Shown here piece after piece: positions 46,608 through 55,563 of a DNA stretch of 64,000 nt. Both the position numbers and the translations under genes were made by a program. Source of the DNA: JAHEKD01 sp965215945. Lineage in GTDB: Bacteria; Pseudomonadota; Gammaproteobacteria; Arenicellales; JAHEKD01. The notes under the pieces are model-generated. The model was not told where the DNA came from and did no database searches. It saw nothing but the letters and a program-made list of their open reading frames with translations. How positions within the stretch are numbered: position 1 is the first letter of the stretch; each line of letters begins with the position of its first letter. The stretch lies in assembly GCA_965215945.1 (NCBI GenBank), contig CBDCFC010000014.1, forward strand, positions 124,001 through 188,000, written 5' to 3'.

Positions 46608-48140
46608 TTGACGAGCCGCGCAACTAGCGTAATTTTAATTTGTTTTTGTTTGTTATTTTTTTTGCTTGGATATTTTACTATACACGTAAATCCACCTTTT
46701 GCTATAACCACGATGAGTCGGGCGTTGTATGTCGATGAAGGTTTCTATTCTGATGCAGCACAGAATTTTGTTAAATTTGGAGATTGGGGTCTTGCTTATG
46801 ATTTAAGGCATTGGCCTGGAGCACCTGCACTTACTGCCTTGCAAACAGCAGTTTTTTCAATTTTTGGAGCAAGCCTAACCGCGGCTCGTTTAATATCAGT
46901 GTTTTTTGGTTTGATCAGTTTCGTTAGCCTTTATTTGATAGCTCGTGATAGATTTGGTGATTTGCTTTCTTTGTTATTCTCGGTTGCAGCAGTAATAACG
47001 ATAAGCTTCACATCACATTCTCGCGCTGCAATTGCTGACCCTATCGCCGTTGGGTTTTCTATGCTGGCCATATTATTGTATTTACGCTTGAATAATAAAT
47101 TATGGGCTATTCCTTTAAGTTTATTAGCCGCTTACTTTGCATTTTGCTCAAAAATGTATTTTTTATTCACCCTGGTTACCCTGGTGATGTTTTGGATCAT
47201 TGAGATTGCAATTCTTCCTCGTAAAAAAAATAACAAAGTAGTCAAATCTGAACTTTATCTGCTTTTGATATCTATACTTTTTATTACTTTGAGTTATGTT
47301 CTTTTGCGTTTTGTTTTTGAGGATTCATTCGCAGAGTTTTTACACATAAACAGTAATAAAGTTCCAATCCTTGATGCTATGGTTCTCAGTAAGCAGTTTT
47401 TAGTCTCACTTCAACACTTGCCGTTTAATACAAAAACGCATGTGTTTCTTATTTGCCTGGCTTTAATCTTTATTTTTTTGGTCTTGAGCATTTTTTTTTC
47501 AAGAAGCATAGAAAAGGTTGTCCAAATAGCTAGTAACTGGGGTAGAGAGGGATGGATTTTTTCTGTTTTTCTATTATTGGGTATTGGAACGATAGCAGCG
47601 CTGAATATTCCAACTAAGGCACATTATTTCTATTTCTCGATTTTGCCGATTTGTTTTCTTGCCATCCTTGGGTTAATCATCCTTTTGCCTAGAAAACTTA
47701 GTCTATCAATAATATCCCTTGTTTTGGTTTCTCACATATTGTTACAAGCGAACTATTATTTTGAATGGTTCAATCGTACTGAGCGCCAAACCATTAATGA
47801 TGCAAGTCAATCCATGGTTAGTTTTATAGGAAAAGAAAATCCGGACGCGGATCAAACAATAGCAATAATTGGACAATATGCATCACAACTTGGATTATAT
47901 AGTGATCAACTTATGCCACTGGATTTACGTTGGTCAACTAAAACCCAAGTATGCAGTCGAATAAATTATTGGCAGCCAAAATATCTTGTGGATTTTTATT
48001 TCCCGGGCCGAGGAACCTATAGCAAAGACATACTAACATCTTGCCCACAAATTACTGGTTTTCAAGAGCTCTCACGTTTTTCAGTTTTTAAACAATGGCA
48101 AGATGAAATAGTGTTTGACCGGATAATATATAGCGAGTAA
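46608..48140 (+). CDS. GT-C membrane glycosyltransferase (ArnT/PMT-like, GT39/GT83 type)
   Basis: A 510-residue integral membrane protein starting at TTG 46608 behind CGGAG. The first membrane helix is followed by a periplasmic loop with the acidic motif YVDEGFYSDAAQNF (Asp43, Glu44), the usual catalytic site of polyprenyl-phosphate-sugar-dependent GT-C enzymes. About ten further hydrophobic helices and a C-terminal periplasmic domain of about 120 residues follow. It probably transfers a sugar from an undecaprenyl-type carrier to an envelope glycan or lipid A. It lies 13 bases before the HAD-UbiA gene, which may make the donor. Donor and acceptor are not visible from the sequence. Confidence 0.75.
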   Translation: MTSRATSVILICFCLLFFLLGYFTIHVNPPFAITTMSRALYVDEGFYSDAAQNFVKFGDWGLAYDLRHWPGAPALTALQTAVFSIFGASLTAARLISVFFGLISFVSLYLIARDRFGDLLSLLFSVAAVITISFTSHSRAAIADPIAVGFSMLAILLYLRLNNKLWAIPLSLLAAYFAFCSKMYFLFTLVTLVMFWIIEIAILPRKKNNKVVKSELYLLLISILFITLSYVLLRFVFEDSFAEFLHINSNKVPILDAMVLSKQFLVSLQHLPFNTKTHVFLICLALIFIFLVLSIFFSRSIEKVVQIASNWGREGWIFSVFLLLGIGTIAALNIPTKAHYFYFSILPICFLAILGLIILLPRKLSLSIISLVLVSHILLQANYYFEWFNRTERQTINDASQSMVSFIGKENPDADQTIAIIGQYASQLGLYSDQLMPLDLRWSTKTQVCSRINYWQPKYLVDFYFPGRGTYSKDILTSCPQITGFQELSRFSVFKQWQDEIVFDRIIYSE

Positions 48141-48153
48141 TGGTAAATTTCTG

Positions 48154-49579
48154 ATGGAACAAAACACATGCTCCTATTGTTGTAGATTTGGATGATACAT
48201 TGGCTTGTACTGATTTCTTTTATGAGTCTTTGCTGAAATATATTAAACAAAATCCATTTAACTTTTTCCGAGCTGTATCAACGCTATTTACAAAAGGTAA
48301 AGCTTTGTTAAAAGCCCAGATATGTGAGGCAGTAGAGATAGATGTAGCTTTGATTCCTTACAATAGTGAACTGATTTCGTGGTTAAAGGAGAGAAAAAAA
48401 CTAGGGCATCAAATAGTTTTAGCAACTGCTACTCATGAAAATATCGCCCAAAAAGTGAGTAATCATCTGGGTTTCTTCGATCAGGTTCTCGCCACCGATG
48501 AAAACATTAATCTAAAAGGCGCAAGCAAGCAAAAAAAACTCATTGAATTATTCGGAGAAAAGCAATTCACTTATGTCGGAGACAGCCAGGCTGATTTAAA
48601 AGTTTGGCGGTCGGCAAAAACAGCAGCGATAGTGTCCCCAACAGAAAAATTGGTAAAACAAGTTAAAGCAATAGTAGATGTTGAGCGGATATTTACCAAG
48701 AAAAAAGATTTCACGATCATATTCAAAGCAATTCGCTTACATCAATGGGTTAAAAATACATTACTGTTTGTACCTCTGTTCACCTCCCATAATTTTGATA
48801 ATGTTGAGTTGCTAATTAAAATAGTAGTTGCTTTTTTTACATTTAGTCTTTGTGCTTCAGGCGTTTACATTTTTAATGACCTATTAGACTTAGAGGATGA
48901 TCGTCAGCATAGAACTAAATCCACAAGGCCTTTTGCTTCAGGCCAATTAAGTATAATTAATGGAGTGGTGATTGCTTTATGTTGTCTAGTTACTTCGCTG
49001 ATATTAAGTTTTTACCTTGGCGATAAATTTCTATTTTTATTACTCGTTTATTTTTTAACTACACTACTTTATTCACTATATTTCAAATTTATAGTTATGT
49101 TGGATATTGTTGTTCTGGCAGGACTATATACAGTAAGAATAATAGCAGGTGCTTTTGCCATAGATGTAGTGCTGTCTTCCTGGTTGCTCGCTTTTTCAAT
49201 GTTCATTTTTTTAAGTTTGGCAATAATGAAAAGGTATACAGAACTATATGGATTAACGCAACAAGGACAAAACAACCAAAACTCCCGTGGTTATGTTGTT
49301 ACAGATATGAATATGCTTGCGATTCTTGGTAGTGCCTGTGGTTATATATCAGTCTTAGTTATGGCCTTGTTTATCAATAGCTTAACTGAGTCAAATTTAT
49401 ATACAAAACCAGGCTTATTGTGGTGGGTTTGTCCTTTTCTATTATTCTGGATAGGACGTATCTGGTTGCTCGCCGGTCGTGGGGAAGTCGATGATGATCC
49501 TATTCACTATGTGATTAAGGATAAACCAAGTTGGTTGCTAGCCATTGTGGTAATAGCATTATTTTTATCGGCGATATAA
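48154..49579 (+). CDS. HAD phosphatase-UbiA prenyltransferase fusion, frameshifted near the start
   Basis: A membrane enzyme of about 474 residues after correction. The N-terminal ~170 residues are a HAD hydrolase (VVDLDDTLACTDFF, TYVGDSQADLKVW). The rest is a UbiA-superfamily polyprenyl transferase like DPPR synthases: FNDLLDLEDDRQHRTKSTRPFASGQL and many hydrophobic helices. Motif VVDLDDT lies before any start codon in its own frame, where TGA occurs at 48152. The only nearby ATG (48154) is one frame off. Removing one A from AAAA at 48161-48164 gives MEQTHAPIVVDLDDTLA and repairs the gene. It may join a phosphorylated pentose to polyprenyl phosphate and remove the 5-phosphate; this is inferred from the domains. 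Confidence 0.75.
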
Positions 49580-49585
49580 CTCAAG

Positions 49586-49601
49586 TGTGATTTTTGTCAC
49601 A
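49586..49601. promoter_or_regulatory. Perfect CRP/Vfr-type site
   Basis: TGTGATTTTTGTCACA is an exact match to the CRP consensus core (TGTGA-N6-TCACA). It lies between two convergent genes, where neither needs a promoter, and about 50 bases upstream of a possible small-RNA start. Confidence 0.55.
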
Positions 49602-49639
49602 ATTGTTAACATTTTAAAATGCATACCTTAGGTATCATG

Positions 49640-49760
49640 CTTGCCTACAAACAAAAACAAAAATCAAGTGGGTAGGCTAGACCAGACGATAATTCGTAAG
49701 GGATAGTTAGAATAGAGGCAAGCCGGCATCAATCTTGTATTGTTGCCGGTTTTGCTTTTT
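49640..49760 (+). ncRNA. Candidate small RNA with its own terminator
   Basis: Downstream of the CRP-like site and a weak -10 (TATCAT, 49633-49638), the plus strand can fold GCCTAC / GTAGGC around an A-rich loop of about 23 bases of the kind Hfq binds. An unstructured part and the terminator at 49722-49760 follow. No ORF longer than a few codons is present. This is a structural guess, without a known family. Confidence 0.35.
49722..49760 (+). terminator. Rho-independent terminator
   Basis: CCGGCA...TTGCCGG with inner CAAT / ATTG pairing forms a long stem around CTTGT, followed by TTTTGCTTTTT. It can terminate either read-through from the HAD-UbiA gene 143 bases upstream or the candidate small RNA. 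Confidence 0.75.
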
Positions 49761-49773
49761 GATGGACTACAAG

Positions 49774-51541
49774 CTACTTTCGTAGCTTGATATTCAGCTC
49801 TTTTAGTTGTGTGTCGCCGACCTGATTCGGCGATTCGGTCATTAGGCATGAGGCTTTTTGTGTTTTCGGGAAAGCAATAACATCTCGTATCGAATCACTG
49901 CCACACATCATTGCTGCAAGCCGGTCTAAGCCCCAGGCGATGCCGCCGTGAGGCGGGGCGCCGTATTTAAGAGCATTCAATAGGAAACCGAATTTTTCCT
50001 CCGCTTCATCGTTGCCTATGCCCAGCATATCAAATACCTTGCGTTGTATAGCCTGATCATGGATGCGAATTGATCCACCACCAATTTCAGTGCCGTTAAG
50101 AACTAAATCATAGGCCCTGGATAACACTTGAGCCGGGTCAGTTTGCATTAACTCAATATGCTCGGTCTTTGGTGAAGTGAAAGGGTGATGTAACGCCAGC
50201 CAACGCTTAGTACTGGCATCGTATTCAACCAGTGGAAAGTCTATAACCCATAGTGCTTTCCAGTCATTTTCAACTAAATTCAAATCCTCACCGAGTTTAA
50301 CGCGTAAATTACCCAGAGTATCATTGACAATTTTTTCATTATCAGCACCAAAGAAAACCAAATCACCGTTTTCAGCTCCGGTGCGTTGCATGATTTCTTT
50401 GATGGCCTCGTCAGGAAGAAATTTCAAAATGGGAGATTGCAAACCTTCGGTTCCGTTTTCAAGCTGATTGACTTTTATATAAGCCAGGCCCTTGGCACCA
50501 AACTGCTTAACATATTCAGTATATTGATCGATTTGTTGGCGCGTTAATGTCTTACTACCTTGTGGTAACCGCAAAGCTGCAACGCGTCCGTTATCCTGGT
50601 TAGCGGGGGCCAGAGAAGACTTTAAATTCAACATCTTTAAGTAAATCATCGACATCGACTAACTCAAGTGGAATTCTCAAATCCGGTCGGTCACTACCAA
50701 AACGCTTTAGCGCTTCGGCATAAGTCATTTGCTCAAGCGGCAGACCGATTTCAATGTTGAGAATGTCTTTAAATAGCTTAGCGAATAATTTTTCGACTAA
50801 TGACATGACGTCTTTTTCTTCAACAAAAGACATTTCAAGATCTAATTGAGTAAACTCGGGTTGCCGATCAGCGCGTAAATCTTCATCACGAAAACAACGG
50901 GCAATTTGATAATAGCGCTCAAAACCAGACACCATTAGTAATTGCTTAAACAATTGTGGTGACTGAGGCAGAGCAAAAAACTGCCCTGGATGTGTGCGAC
51001 TTGGGACCAAGTAATCACGCGCGCCTTCCGGGGTTGAGCGAGTCAGGATCGGTGTTTCAATATCGACAAAACTATTGTTATTCAGAAATTCGCGTATCGT
51101 GCTCACCAATTTGTGGCGCAGACGAATATTTTGCTGCATTTTTTCACTGCGAAGATCAATGTAACGATACTTAAGGCGTACTCCTTCACCGACATCGTCT
51201 TCATCAAATTGAAATGGAATTGGCTCGGCACTATTAAGTACTTCCACTTCGGTGGCATAAAGTTCAATATGGCCGGAAGGAAGCTCTGCATTAATCGTAC
51301 CTTCCGGGCGATGTCGAATTCTGCCAGTCACTTTCAGAACGTATTCATTACGTGATGAATCTGCAACCTCAAATGCTTGTTTTTCATCTGGATCTGCAAC
51401 CACTTGCGCAATGCCACTCTTATCGCGCAGATCTATGAATATAACTCCACCGTGATCCCGATTCGTATTTACCCATCCACATAAGGTAACAGTCTGGTCT
51501 ATATGGCTTTGATTTAACTCGCCACAATAATGAGTTCGCAT
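49774..51541 (-). CDS. aspS: Aspartyl-tRNA synthetase, frameshifted in this sequence
   Basis: A class II synthetase of about 588 residues after correction (E. coli 590). The N-terminal part starts at ATG 51541: anticodon-binding OB domain (TVTLCGWVNTNRDHGGVIFIDLRDKSG), then ETPILTRSTPEGARDYLVPSR, SPQLFKQLLMVSGFERYYQIARCFRDEDLRADRQPEFTQLD (motif 2). It breaks after DVEFKVFSGP. The remainder (PANQDNGRVAALRLPQG, GAD domain, then motif 3 GGIAWGLDRLAAM) continues in another frame to TAG at 49774. The break is at the GGGGG run 50605-50609; one G fewer restores the frame. fmdB lies 23 bases upstream on the same strand. Confidence 0.92.
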
Positions 51542-51564
51542 GGTGTGTTCCTTATCGGGTATTG

Positions 51565-52005
51565 TTATGCCGCGTCTTTATTGGAGACATTCTTAGTTGA
51601 AGCACCCTTGTCAGAAGAACCCTTGTCAGAAGAACCCTTGTCAGAAGAACCCTTGTCAGAAGAACCCTTGTCAGAAGAACCCTTGTCAGAAGAACCCTTG
51701 TCAGAAGAACCCTGGGTATCTGATTTAGAATCAGTTGATTTCGAAGCGGACTCAGATTTAGCGGTAGATTTATCATCCTTGGCTGATCCATCTTTCGATT
51801 TAGTTTTTTCAGCCTCTTTTTTATTGTTCTTGAAATCAGTTTCGTACCAACCTGTGCCGGTAAGCTTAAACGCTGCAGCAGTAATTTGTTTTTTTAACTG
51901 GGGTTGATTGCATTCAGGGCAATCCGTCAGTGGCATATCTGACAGGCGCTGAATTTTTTCAAGTTGATGTCCACATCCCCGGCACTTATAGGCATAAATA
52001 GGCAT
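51565..52005 (-). CDS. FmdB-family zinc ribbon protein with tandem GSSDK repeats
   Basis: A 146-residue protein. The N-terminal ~45 residues are the FmdB zinc ribbon MPIYAYKCRGCGHQLE (Cys8, Cys11) and DCPECN (Cys29, Cys32), then FKLTGTGWYETDFK. The C-terminal half is a low-complexity Lys/Ser/Asp tail with seven identical GSSDK units. The role of FmdB proteins is poorly defined. Placement directly upstream of aspS is a recurring gammaproteobacterial arrangement. ATG 52005 is chosen over an upstream in-frame start because MPIYAYKC is the family's N-terminus. Confidence 0.88.
   Translation of the reverse strand: MPIYAYKCRGCGHQLEKIQRLSDMPLTDCPECNQPQLKKQITAAAFKLTGTGWYETDFKNNKKEAEKTKSKDGSAKDDKSTAKSESASKSTDSKSDTQGSSDKGSSDKGSSDKGSSDKGSSDKGSSDKGSSDKGASTKNVSNKDAA
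51605..51709. repeat. Seven perfect 15-bp tandem repeats in fmdB
   Basis: CCCTTGTCAGAAGAA is repeated seven times without a mismatch (105 bases), encoding GSSDK x7 on the minus strand. Identical copies imply recent expansion by slippage, so copy number may vary between strains. Confidence 0.95.
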
Positions 52006-52104
52006 GTTGATCTCCCACAATACGTTTAAAAACTATTACAGATGTTCAGGGCGCGAAATTATAACTTAATCAATAGTTTGCTGCTATGATGAATTAAAGG
52101 ATTT

Positions 52105-52913
52105 CTAGAGCTTTCGATGTTGCTGACAAGGGATTTGCTGGCGGACTTGTTTAAGACGTTCTGCGCTGATATCGGCATAAATCACGCCATTGTCCTGTTC
52201 CCGTAACGCCAGAGTATCTCCCCAGGGATCAAAAATAACGCTGTGGCCATACGTTTTTCTGCCATTGTCGTGAGTGCCTGTTTGACCGGGAGCTAGAATA
52301 TAGACTTGATTTTCAATTGCTCTAGCTCTTAACAGTGTAAGCCAATGAGCCTGGCCTGTCGTATAAGTAAATGCTGAAGGAACGGTGATCGATATCCGCA
52401 CCTTGTTTTGATAATAGACGGTAATATTCCGGAAATCTCAAATCGTAGCAAATGCTTAAACCCGTATGTCCAATCGCTGTGCCTATGAGCTGAGTTTCAT
52501 TACCCGGCTCGATATAGCTGGATTTCTTTATATGACTCCCCATCCGGCAGATCGACATCGAACAAGTGTTGTTTGTCGTAACGGCTAACACACACACCGA
52601 AGTGGTTATAGACCAAACAACTGCTGCGAACTTTGTTCTTTGTCTTGGCAATGATGGAAATAGTTCCGGCGATGATCCAAATATTGAGTTCTTTAGCGAT
52701 GTGACTCAAAAATTCCTGAATAGGACCCTGACCATGTACTTCCGCCGCCTCTAGACGCTGTTTTTCTGATATCGGCATTTGCGAGAAATTTTCCGGCAGC
52801 ACAGCAAGCCCGGCTCCGTTTTCAGCGGCCTCGGACAAAAGCTGATTTGCCAGCAGCAGGTTATGTTCAACCTGTGAACTCGAATTCATTTGAATGACAG
52901 CGGCTTTATTCAT
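52105..52913 (-). CDS. Carbon-nitrogen hydrolase (nitrilase family), two frameshifts
   Basis: A Nit1/deaminated-glutathione-amidase-like hydrolase of about 268 residues if repaired. The catalytic triad is split over three frames: Glu in VLPENFSQMP and Lys in RYDKQHLFDVDLPDGES (first frame, from ATG 52913), Cys in GLSICYDLRFPEYYRLL (second frame) and the C-terminal TVPSAFTYTTGQAHWLTLLRARAIENQVYILAPGQ (third frame). The first break is at TTT 52523-52525, the second near 52390; deleting one base at each restores GESYKESSYIEPGN and GADIITVPSAFT. It overlaps rng by one base. It is either a real pseudogene or, more likely, carries assembly errors like glyQ and aspS. Confidence 0.8.
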
Positions 52914-54424
52914 TACATCAGTATCACATCATAATCTTGTTGAGTGTATAAGGGATCCACTTGAACATTGATCGGCTTGCCAATGAAATCTTGTAAATTC
53001 TGCAATCCCTTGGCGTCCTGATCCAGTAATCGATCAGCAACTATTTGTGAGGCAATGATCAAATATTTATTAGCTTCAAATAAATGTGTCTCACGAATAA
53101 TTTCACGAAAAATTGAATAACAAATTGTTTCAGCTGATTTGACGATACCTTTGCCTTCACAAACAGGACAAGGCTCGCATAGCATTCTGCCCAGACTTTC
53201 CCGTGTACGTTTACGAGTAACCTCAACTAATCCTAACGATGACATCTCAGTGATGAATGTCTTTACACGATCTTTTGCTAAGGCTTTCTCAAGTGCACGC
53301 ATCACTTGCCGCTTGTGTTCGTTATCCTGCATATCAATAAAATCGATAATAATAATTCCACCGATGTTTCGTAAACGTAATTGTCTAGCAAGAGCCTGAG
53401 CAGCTTCCAGGTTGGTTTTAAATAATGTTTCCTCCATAGTGCGTCGACCGACAAAGCCACCGGTATTAACATCAACGGTAGTCATGGCTTCAGTTTGATC
53501 AATGATCAGGTGGCCGCCAGATTTAAGTGCTACTTTTTTTTCCAGCGCTTTATTAATTTCATCTTCGACCTGAAACAGATCAAAAATAGGCCGTTCGACC
53601 ATGTAATGTTCTATCTTGCCATTGACTGCCGGAATAATATCTTCAACAAAATCACGCGTTTTTTCGACTGCTTCTGCCGAATCAATACGAATACGCTCGA
53701 TTCCATCGTGAACATGATCACGCATGGTCCTAAGCAGCAAGGGGATGTCTTCGTGGACCAATCCTATTGATTCGGACTCTTTAATTCTTTTTTGAATTCG
53801 CAGCCACAACTGGGTCAAGAAACGAATATCTTCAATCAATTCATCACGACTGACCGATTCAGCGACGGTGCGAACAATATAACCACCAGGTGCTGCTAGC
53901 TCACTAACGATCTCTTTGAGTAATTCACGCAGACGTTCGCGTTCTTCCGGGTCGTTGATTTTTTGCGAAACGCCAATGTGATCAGATAATGGTAAATAAA
54001 CCAGATGCCTGGCTGGGATGGTGAGTTCGGTGGTCAATCTCGCACCTTTATCCCCAAGCGGATCTTTTATCACCTGAACGATTATTTCCTGTCCCTCATG
54101 CAGAGTTTCCTGGATGGGAACGCGATTCGATTTCTCAGAAGTCGTGTTTAGCCGCTTTTCATCACCATTATTATCTTTTTCTAATTCAATTTCTTGTGCC
54201 GTAAAAATGTCGGCTTCGTGCAGAAAAGCAGTGCGCTGCTCGTCGATGTCTATAAAAGCTGCTTGCATCCCAGGCAAAATGCGAACGACTTTGCCTTTGT
54301 AAATGTTAGCGACGATACCGCGCGATTCATTCCGTTCCACGTGTAATTCTTGCAAAATACCGTTTTCGATGACGGCAACACGTGTTTCCTGGGGAGTGAC
54401 ATTGATTAGAATTTCTTCGCTCAT
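52913..54424 (-). CDS. rng: Ribonuclease G
   Basis: A 503-residue endoribonuclease of the RNase E/G family that matures the 5' end of 16S rRNA. MSEEILINVTPQETRVAVIENG and the S1 domain (GNIYKGKV-like segment NIYKGKVVRILPGMQAAFIDI) lead into the catalytic core TTVDVNTGGFVGRR and IIIIDFIDMQDNEHKRQV, then the zinc-link CEPCPVCEG. It lacks the long RNase E C-terminal scaffold. It overlaps maf by 4 bases; rlmH-maf-rng forms a minus-strand operon. Confidence 0.95.
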   Translation of the reverse strand: MSEEILINVTPQETRVAVIENGILQELHVERNESRGIVANIYKGKVVRILPGMQAAFIDIDEQRTAFLHEADIFTAQEIELEKDNNGDEKRLNTTSEKSNRVPIQETLHEGQEIIVQVIKDPLGDKGARLTTELTIPARHLVYLPLSDHIGVSQKINDPEERERLRELLKEIVSELAAPGGYIVRTVAESVSRDELIEDIRFLTQLWLRIQKRIKESESIGLVHEDIPLLLRTMRDHVHDGIERIRIDSAEAVEKTRDFVEDIIPAVNGKIEHYMVERPIFDLFQVEDEINKALEKKVALKSGGHLIIDQTEAMTTVDVNTGGFVGRRTMEETLFKTNLEAAQALARQLRLRNIGGIIIIDFIDMQDNEHKRQVMRALEKALAKDRVKTFITEMSSLGLVEVTRKRTRESLGRMLCEPCPVCEGKGIVKSAETICYSIFREIIRETHLFEANKYLIIASQIVADRLLDQDAKGLQNLQDFIGKPINVQVDPLYTQQDYDVILM

Positions 54425-55002
54425 TGTTCAAGTTTAGCGAGTAATTGTGTTAATTCAAATAATGGTAGCCCCATGACGCCTGAGTAACTGCCGTTCAAAT
54501 GTTTGACAAATTTTGCCCCCAGCCCCTGTATTCCATAAGCGCCGGCCTTGTCCGCCGGTTCACCTGAATGCCAATAGTCAATAATTTCCGCTTTAGTGAT
54601 AGGCTTAAATGTGACTTCGCTAATTTGAGTGATTGTCTCAAGTTTATCCCTGTAATTCAGACTAACTGATGAGTAAACTTGATGAGTGCGATCTGATAGT
54701 AGATTTAGCATTTTAGTGGCATCACGCCTGTTATGAGGTTTGCCTAAGATAGTCGTATTAAGCACAACGGCAGTATCAGCAGCAATGATCGGTAATGGTT
54801 CAAATTGTTTAGTTTTAATTACTTCGTTGACAAATTGTGCCTTGGCAATTGCTATACGTTGTGTATAAGCCTGTGGATCTACATCATCTAATCTCGATTC
54901 ATCGACATCAGGGTTGATGACAATATAGTGGATACCAATTTGTTCTAGTAATTCACGTCGCCGGGGTGATGCTGAGGCAAGATAGATGTGATGTTGCTTC
55001 AA
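54421..55002 (-). CDS. maf: Maf-family nucleoside triphosphate pyrophosphatase (YhdE type)
   Basis: A 193-residue house-cleaning enzyme that hydrolyses dTTP, UTP and modified nucleotides. YLASASPRRRELLEQIGI, DESR, ADTAVVLNTTILGKP and DKAGAYGIQGLGAKFVKHLNGSYSGVMGLPL are the family blocks. It overlaps both rlmH and rng by 4 bases. Confidence 0.94.
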   Translation of the reverse strand: MKQHHIYLASASPRRRELLEQIGIHYIVINPDVDESRLDDVDPQAYTQRIAIAKAQFVNEVIKTKQFEPLPIIAADTAVVLNTTILGKPHNRRDATKMLNLLSDRTHQVYSSVSLNYRDKLETITQISEVTFKPITKAEIIDYWHSGEPADKAGAYGIQGLGAKFVKHLNGSYSGVMGLPLFELTQLLAKLEQ

Positions 55003-55484
55003 TATTGCTTACCTCGATGGTAAGGATGACCAACCATAATGCTCCAGGCTCGATAAAGTTGTTCTGCCAAAACAACGCGTGCCACTGGATGTGCCAGTGT
55101 TAGATCAGATAACGACCAGACTTGCTGACAATGCGCAAAATGTGAGCTCGGAAAACCTTCTGGTCCACCGATGCTGATTGCCACATGCTGAGCATCGTCC
55201 AGCCAGTTCTGCATGGCTTTAGATAATTGTTCAGAGTTGAGCCTTTTTCCGGTTCGGTCTAATGAAATATGCACAAACCCACTTGGTATCTGTTCTAGCA
55301 TTTTTTGACTTTCGAACTCTAAAGTATTTTTTATATTTGTTGTTGTAGTTCGTTTTTGAGTCGGTATTTCGATTAAGCTAGCGTCGAATTGATGACGCGG
55401 AAGACGAGATAAATATGTTTCGACCGCTGTGTTGACCCAAGGTGGCAGTTTTATTCCCAGACTAATGATTCGAATTTCAGGCAT
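54999..55484 (-). CDS. rlmH: 23S rRNA pseudouridine-1915 N3-methyltransferase
   Basis: A 161-residue SPOUT methyltransferase that modifies helix 69 of 23S rRNA. ISIGGPEGFPSSHF and the knotted SAM site SLSDLTLAHPVARVVLAEQLYRAWSIMVGHPYHRGKQY are diagnostic. ATG 55484 gives the standard start MPEIRIISLGIKLPPW; nine extra upstream codons are open but atypical. rsfS, its usual partner, is not adjacent here. Confidence 0.95.
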   Translation of the reverse strand: MPEIRIISLGIKLPPWVNTAVETYLSRLPRHQFDASLIEIPTQKRTTTTNIKNTLEFESQKMLEQIPSGFVHISLDRTGKRLNSEQLSKAMQNWLDDAQHVAISIGGPEGFPSSHFAHCQQVWSLSDLTLAHPVARVVLAEQLYRAWSIMVGHPYHRGKQY

Positions 55485-55563
55485 AAGGTTCCTTAGCTTA
55501 GTTTTAAGCAATGAACTTAATCAAACTAATACGGTCGTAGTTATAGTTCAAAAAGAAAGCAAA

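Noticed and set aside
51605..51709. CRISPR array
   Set aside because: The 15-base units are contiguous with no spacers and are coding.
51530..51907. Plus-strand ORF with APLSEEPLSEEP repeats
   Set aside because: It is the antisense reading of the fmdB repeat; the zinc ribbon and family start are on the minus strand.
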